Of a stretch of DNA of 64,000 nt, positions 59,867 to 64,000 are shown in pieces (position 1 is the first letter of the stretch; every line of letters begins with the position of its first letter). The stretch comes from Jeotgalibacillus salarius (lineage in GTDB: Bacteria > Bacillota > Bacilli > Bacillales > Jeotgalibacillaceae), in contig NZ_SORX01000003.1 in assembly GCF_004405125.1 (NCBI RefSeq), positions 354,297 through 418,296 on the forward strand. The letters run 5' to 3'. The position numbers and the translations under genes are program-made. Under the pieces are notes generated by a model. The model was given only the letters and a program-made list of their open reading frames with translations. It was not told where the DNA came from and searched no databases.

Positions 59867-61909
59867 TCACTCCACACCAATCTTATCCATAATAAACGCA
59901 TAACACTCAGCCGCTTCTTTCAAATGATCAAACCTGCCTGACGCACCAAAGTGCCCAGCTCCCATATTGGTTTTGAGCACGAGCGTGTTGTCGTCTGTTT
60001 TCTTCGTACGCAGTCTGGCTACCCATTTCGCCGGCTCCCAGTAAGCAACGCGCGGATCGTTCAGACCGGTTGTGATATACATGTGCGGATATTCTTTTTC
60101 TTCCACATTGTCATACGGGCTGTAGGATTTCATATACGTATAATCCTCTTCCCTCTGCGGGTTACCCCACTCATCCCACTCCAGCGTTGTTAATGGAATC
60201 GTGTCATCAAGCATCGTTGTGAGCACGTCCACAAACGGCACTTCAGGTACGATCACTTTGAAAAGGTCCCCTGCCATATTCGACACAGCCCCTACAAGTA
60301 ATCCGCCTGCACTGCCACCGCGTGCAGCCATCTGATCAGCTGTTGTATACCCTTCTTCAATTAAGAAGCGTGCAGCATCAATAAAGTCCGTAAATGAATT
60401 GAGCTTGTGCTGCGTTTTTCCATTTTCATACCAGTGTCTGCCCATTTCACCGCCACCGCGCACCTGAGCTGTCACGAATACAACCCCTTTATCTAAAAGC
60501 GGCAGGCGATAAGCGTTGAAGTATGGGTTGCTGTCCATCCCATAGGATCCATACCCAGTCAGAATAAGTGGTGCAGGACCGTCATCTATTGCACCTTTTT
60601 TATAGCTGACCATCAATGGCACTTTGACGCCATCTTTTGCAGTCGCCCACAGCTGGTGCTGATTGTATGCTTCCGGGTCATATTCTCCGTTGACTGCTGC
60701 TGTGTGAATCGCCTGTTTTTCACCTGTGGCAATCTGCAGGCTGTATGTGGTATCCGGTGTTAAAAGTGATTCGTATTCAATTAAAAGTTCATCAGAATCG
60801 TAGCTTTGACCACCTACAATAGACAGTGTATAAAGCGGCTCATCCCACTCAAGCTGCTGCAGTTCGTTATGTTCAAGCACCCAAATCTGCGTCAGACCAT
60901 TCTCACGTCCGAGTACGAAAAGTTTGTTTTTTGTCGGATATACCACCTGAAGATAACGGTTTTCATCATATGGAATGACTTCCTCACGACGAGAAAGATC
61001 TGAGACCGGACAACGAAGCAGCTTAAAATTTAAAGCATTTTCATTTGTCAGAATCAGCAGGTCCTCTCCCCAGTGATCCACGTCATACTTAATTCCTCTG
61101 CGGCGCTCGTCAACCAACTGAATAGGTGATAGCGGTTTTTCTGAATCAATCAGACGAACCTCTTCTGTCATCGTTGAACTTGAGTGTACGGTGATGTACT
61201 TGCCGCTTTGCGTTTTCGAAATAAATAACGCAAAAGTCACTTCCTGCTCTTCATATAAAAGTTCATCACCCTCAGTACTGCCGACCTCATGTCGCCACAC
61301 ACGATAAGGACGCTGCATGTCATCAACCGTCACATAGAAAATGTATTTTCCGCACTGGCTCCACTCCATGCTGCCGAAAATATATACATTCTCAATTCGA
61401 TCAGAAAGTAGATCGCCCGTTTTCAAGTCTTTTATGTAAATGGTATAACGGTCTGAACCATCACGGTTGTCAAGATACGCAAGCTTCGTCTGCTCCTCAT
61501 TCAAACGCTGCAGCGTCACACTTAAATAGTCGTCATCACCTGCAAGCAAATTTAAATCAAGAATGACTTCCTCTTCCTCCTGATCCAAAAGCTCACGGCT
61601 CTCAACTCTTTTACGCGCATAAATCGGATACTGCTTATCCTTTTGCTCCCGTGAATAATAAAAATACTGTCCATTTTGAACAGGTACCTTCTCTTCAGAC
61701 TCAGGCACGCGTGCAACCATACCTTCAAAGATCTCATTCGTCTTCTGCTCAAGTGGCTTCATCACTTCACTAAAATACTTGTTCTCCTCTTCCAGGTAAG
61801 AAACAACCTCAGGATTCGTCTTATCTTTCATCCAGTAGTAATGATCCTCCCGGATATCGTTATGTATATCGTGCGTAAAAGGTACGCGCTTTGCTATAGG
61901 TGCATTCAT
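59867..61909 (-). CDS. ptrB: S9-family prolyl oligopeptidase, oligopeptidase B
   Basis: 680 residues, the usual oligopeptidase B length: an N-terminal beta-propeller (about 1-400) with HDIHNDIREDHYYWMKD at the start, and a C-terminal hydrolase domain. The nucleophile Ser is in AARGGSAGGLLVGAV, the Asp in GLNDPRVAYWEPAKW and the His in MGAGHFGASGRF. It cleaves short peptides after basic residues in the cytosol. ATG 61909 with GAGGAGG upstream is chosen; ATG-like starts at 61924 lie in front of that site. Confidence 0.93.
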   Translation of the reverse strand: MNAPIAKRVPFTHDIHNDIREDHYYWMKDKTNPEVVSYLEEENKYFSEVMKPLEQKTNEIFEGMVARVPESEEKVPVQNGQYFYYSREQKDKQYPIYARKRVESRELLDQEEEEVILDLNLLAGDDDYLSVTLQRLNEEQTKLAYLDNRDGSDRYTIYIKDLKTGDLLSDRIENVYIFGSMEWSQCGKYIFYVTVDDMQRPYRVWRHEVGSTEGDELLYEEQEVTFALFISKTQSGKYITVHSSSTMTEEVRLIDSEKPLSPIQLVDERRRGIKYDVDHWGEDLLILTNENALNFKLLRCPVSDLSRREEVIPYDENRYLQVVYPTKNKLFVLGRENGLTQIWVLEHNELQQLEWDEPLYTLSIVGGQSYDSDELLIEYESLLTPDTTYSLQIATGEKQAIHTAAVNGEYDPEAYNQHQLWATAKDGVKVPLMVSYKKGAIDDGPAPLILTGYGSYGMDSNPYFNAYRLPLLDKGVVFVTAQVRGGGEMGRHWYENGKTQHKLNSFTDFIDAARFLIEEGYTTADQMAARGGSAGGLLVGAVSNMAGDLFKVIVPEVPFVDVLTTMLDDTIPLTTLEWDEWGNPQREEDYTYMKSYSPYDNVEEKEYPHMYITTGLNDPRVAYWEPAKWVARLRTKKTDDNTLVLKTNMGAGHFGASGRFDHLKEAAECYAFIMDKIGVE

Positions 61910-62095
61910 TGAAATCCTCCTCACTTTTTAATTAACAGAAAAATCTGCATATGGTTATCATATCCAACTTTCAAATGAAATGCTATCCTTTATGAACGTT
62001 CGAATCAGATTTATGAATATAGAATTGGCATTAATTTGGATGAATGTGTAACTTTTTTTGTTGCAAATCGTAGTTACTAGAAACGGAGGGATAAC

Positions 62096-62335
62096 ATGAA
62101 CCCCAAAAAACTAATCTATGCTACATTCCATATTATTGGACCAATTCTTTACTTCTTTGCATACATCACAATGCAGTATTTAAACGGAGTCCCACTCTCA
62201 GAATCAATGAGTGATGCACTCTCAATCATCGCAATCTATTTAGTCGGTGTATCAATTCTCTGGCTGTTCAGTATGGATAAACTTGATAAAGCAATTGAAG
62301 CTGATAAGAAAGCAAAGCAGCAGAACCAAAGCTGA
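62096..62335 (+). CDS. Small membrane protein
   Basis: 79 residues, two transmembrane helices (FHIIGPILYFFAYITMQYL and LSIIAIYLVGVSILWLF) with a basic, lysine-rich tail. ACGGAGG precedes the ATG. Unknown family; stands in front of an oxidoreductase gene. Confidence 0.72.
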   Translation: MNPKKLIYATFHIIGPILYFFAYITMQYLNGVPLSESMSDALSIIAIYLVGVSILWLFSMDKLDKAIEADKKAKQQNQS

Positions 62336-62421
62336 CTGGTAAAGCAGATCATTATCTCTAAATGTTCAACCGCGTTACAATGTGGGTATTATACATATAC
62401 ATTTATTGGAGGGATTAGACG

Positions 62422-63426
62422 ATGCAAAAAACAATTCACTTAATTAACCGCCCGAAAGGAACACCGACACATGACGATTTCAAGTTAGTAGAAGCACCAA
62501 TCGGTTCACCTGAACAGGGTGAGGTATTGATCCGCACAGTCTACATTTCAGTTGACCCTTATTTGCGCGGCAGAATGAACGAAGGAAAATCTTATATTGA
62601 ACCATTTAAGTTAGATGAAGTACTTTCAAGTGCTGTCATTGGCCAGGTTGAAGAATCAAAATCAGACCGTTTTTCAAAAGGTGACGTTGTCATCGGATCA
62701 CTTGGCTGGCAGGAATATTCAGTTGTAAAAGACAATGAAGTCCGTAAAGTCGATCACAAGCAGGCCCCTGCATCAGCTTATCTTAGCGTACTTGGCATGA
62801 CTGGCCTGACTGCCTACTTCGGCCTGCTTGATATCGGTAAGCCTAAAGAAGGCGAAACCGTGGTTGTATCAGGCGCTGCCGGCGCGGTTGGTTCTGTAGT
62901 GGGACAAATCGCTAAACTCAAAGGGGCACGCGTCGTTGGGATTGCAGGCTCTGATGAAAAAATCAGCTACCTGAAGGATGAGCTTGGCTTTGATGCTGCA
63001 ATTAATTACAAAACGGAAAATGTCTATAAAGCACTGAAAGAAAACTGTCCTGATGGCATTGACGTATATTTTGAAAACGTTGGCGGAGAAATCGGCGATG
63101 CTGTATTACCGCTTCTGAACAACTTTGCCCGAATTCCTGTCTGCGGAGCAATCTCAGGATATAATAAAGCTGAACGGGACATGGGACCACGTGTTCAGGG
63201 CTATCTGATCAAGACAAGCTCTCTCATGCAGGGCTTTACTGTCGGCAACTATACTTCACGCTTCAAAGAAGGCGCAGAAGCACTTGCAGGCTGGCTTGGT
63301 GAAGGAAAACTGAAGTATGAGGAAACTGTAACAGAAGGCTTTGATCATACAGTTGATGCTTTTCTTGATTTGTTTGAAGGGAAGAATCTTGGTAAGGCAG
63401 TTGTGAAGATTAGTGACATTCAATAA
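62422..63426 (+). CDS. yfmJ: NADP-dependent oxidoreductase (MDR family, YfmJ-like)
   Basis: 334 residues of the zinc-independent medium-chain dehydrogenase family, leukotriene-B4/CurA branch. The N-terminal LINRPKGTPTHDDF and VDPYLRGRMNE, the nucleotide loop VVVSGAAGAVGSVVGQIA (about 148-165) and the later VYFENVGGEIGDAVLPLL are typical of B. subtilis YfmJ. It reduces alpha,beta-unsaturated carbonyls with NADPH. GGAGGGA precedes the ATG; a strong terminator follows. Confidence 0.92.
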   Translation: MQKTIHLINRPKGTPTHDDFKLVEAPIGSPEQGEVLIRTVYISVDPYLRGRMNEGKSYIEPFKLDEVLSSAVIGQVEESKSDRFSKGDVVIGSLGWQEYSVVKDNEVRKVDHKQAPASAYLSVLGMTGLTAYFGLLDIGKPKEGETVVVSGAAGAVGSVVGQIAKLKGARVVGIAGSDEKISYLKDELGFDAAINYKTENVYKALKENCPDGIDVYFENVGGEIGDAVLPLLNNFARIPVCGAISGYNKAERDMGPRVQGYLIKTSSLMQGFTVGNYTSRFKEGAEALAGWLGEGKLKYEETVTEGFDHTVDAFLDLFEGKNLGKAVVKISDIQ

Positions 63427-63438
63427 TAGAAAAGCTTT

Positions 63439-63477
63439 CTCCCTATCCGTTTTTATTGCGGATAGGGAGTTTTTTTG
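63439..63477 (+). terminator. Rho-independent terminator of the oxidoreductase gene
   Basis: A perfect 11-bp stem CTCCCTATCCG/CGGATAGGGAG with a 9-base loop, followed by TTTTTTT. Confidence 0.92.
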
Positions 63478-63549
63478 GGGCTTTTACATATAGAATAAAA
63501 CGAATTTTCTATTCATAGCTTACTTTAAGAACGCCAGAAGGTAAGTGAT

Positions 63550-63927
63550 TTGAAAAAAATAATTCCAGGGCTTATTTTGATAAGCGTTTTAGCCATCATT
63601 AGCACAACGTTCTTCTATGATAATTCTCAACATTCAGCTGAATCCAAAGACTCTGCGGTCAAACAAACAGAAGAAGCCAATAATATTATTGACGATATAA
63701 GCCAAAGCAAATTACAAGTTCAAATAACCGAAAAGCTAAAACAAGAGGGATACACCCCTACCGGAACATACGGCTTTTCAATATATAGCTTTGAAAATAA
63801 ATCAATTACAATAGATTTATCAGAAATCCCAAAAGCAAAAGAAGCTGCTGAAAAACACATACAGGAGATTGTGAATGATATCTCACAGGAAAATCAACTG
63901 GGAATTTTTAAAACGACAATCCAATAA
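63550..63927 (+). CDS. Exported or membrane-anchored protein of unknown function
   Basis: 125 residues. An N-terminal anchor (IIPGLILISVLAIISTTFF) is followed by a Ser/Glu-rich linker and a small alpha/beta domain (residues about 50-125) with KLKQEGYTPTGTYGF and ITIDLSEIPKAK. TTG 63550 after AAGGTAAG. The gene ends just before half of a terminator (GGCTCTAACGA) and a likely group II intron insertion. Confidence 0.75.
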   Translation: MKKIIPGLILISVLAIISTTFFYDNSQHSAESKDSAVKQTEEANNIIDDISQSKLQVQITEKLKQEGYTPTGTYGFSIYSFENKSITIDLSEIPKAKEAAEKHIQEIVNDISQENQLGIFKTTIQ

Positions 63928-63949
63928 TTGAAAAAGGCTCTAACGAATC

Positions 63950-64000
63950 GAGTAGGAGGGGAATTTTCATTCCCCGACCTCTCACACCACCGTACGTACC
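63950..64000 (-). mobile_element. 3' end of a group II intron (minus strand), cut by the window edge
   Basis: Read on the minus strand, the edge sequence starts with the domain-V-like end GTACGTACGGTGGTGTGAGA, then a domain-VI-like hairpin GGGGAATGAAAATTCCCC and the 3' end CTCCTACTCGAT. This matches the recurring end of bacterial group II introns as I remember them. The body and any ltrA gene would lie outside the window. Insertion seems to have split a terminator (63937-63947). Confidence 0.7.

Overview
The window looks like chromosomal DNA of a low-to-moderate GC, Gram-positive, Bacillus-like organism (order Bacillales; a Planococcaceae/Jeotgalibacillus-type genome would fit, but this is inference). 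The grounds are near-perfect AGGAGG ribosome sites, frequent TTG and GTG starts, sigma-A promoters, lipoproteins with Gram-positive lipoboxes, a T-box leader in front of ileS, and many homologues of B. subtilis y-genes (Csp3/YhjQ, YdhK, YkuE, YwaD, YfmJ types). I see no tRNA, rRNA, CRISPR array or prophage. The left edge cuts a lipoprotein gene. The right edge cuts what looks like the 3' end of a group II intron.

Layout. 1-6560: small housekeeping and stress genes (cupin, aminoglycoside-phosphotransferase-like kinase, GNAT, NIPSNAP, dicarboxylate symporter, metallophosphoesterase, Nudix). 6599-11236: an amino-acid permease, a Csp3-type copper-storage protein, a two-component system encoded kinase first, and a YdhK-type lipoprotein. 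The permease, kinase and ydhK promoters share heptamer repeats (TTCTGCA) with an 11-bp period at identical spacing from the -10 box, so they look like one regulon of this response regulator. 11445-24577: mixed enzymes (GNATs, SMC-like ATPase plus lipoprotein, methyltransferase, serine hydrolase, DHFR-fold protein, EAL-HDOD protein, MFS exporter) and an array of 21-bp repeats. 24635-33270: S41 and VWA lipoproteins facing away from each other, a large GAF-PAS-GGDEF-EAL protein, and AlkD with a GNAT.

33342-42900: type-2 ileS with its T-box, then small enzymes including a DJ-1-like protein without the nucleophilic cysteine and an NlpC/P60-like partner. 42388-44159: a CGNR zinc-finger protein divergent from an MFS transporter around a palindromic operator. 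45141-49884: an adaptor/ATPase/permease exporter in one operon with its response regulator and kinase, preceded by another 11-bp-period direct repeat. 50005-54485: racemase, small membrane proteins, phosphatase, secreted M28 aminopeptidase. 54709-56022: an accessory island with a likely toxin-antitoxin pair and a double palindrome at its promoter. 56378-59002: an ABC-2 transporter preceded by a fusion of a degenerate, Walker-A-less ABC ATPase to a LytTR DNA-binding domain, with a LytTR-type repeat between them. 59131-59808: an XRE regulator with a 34-bp palindromic operator and a frameshifted DUF2178-like membrane gene. 59867-63927: oligopeptidase B, an oxidoreductase and small proteins.

Seven copies of an interspersed imperfect palindrome with core GGGTCWGACCC lie mostly at gene 3' ends, several overlapping stop codons. 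The most interesting systems are the TTCTGCA regulon, the ABC-like/LytTR fusion with its putative site, the toxin-antitoxin promoter, and the GGGTCWGACCC repeat family. All functional statements rest on reading motifs by eye; no searches were run.
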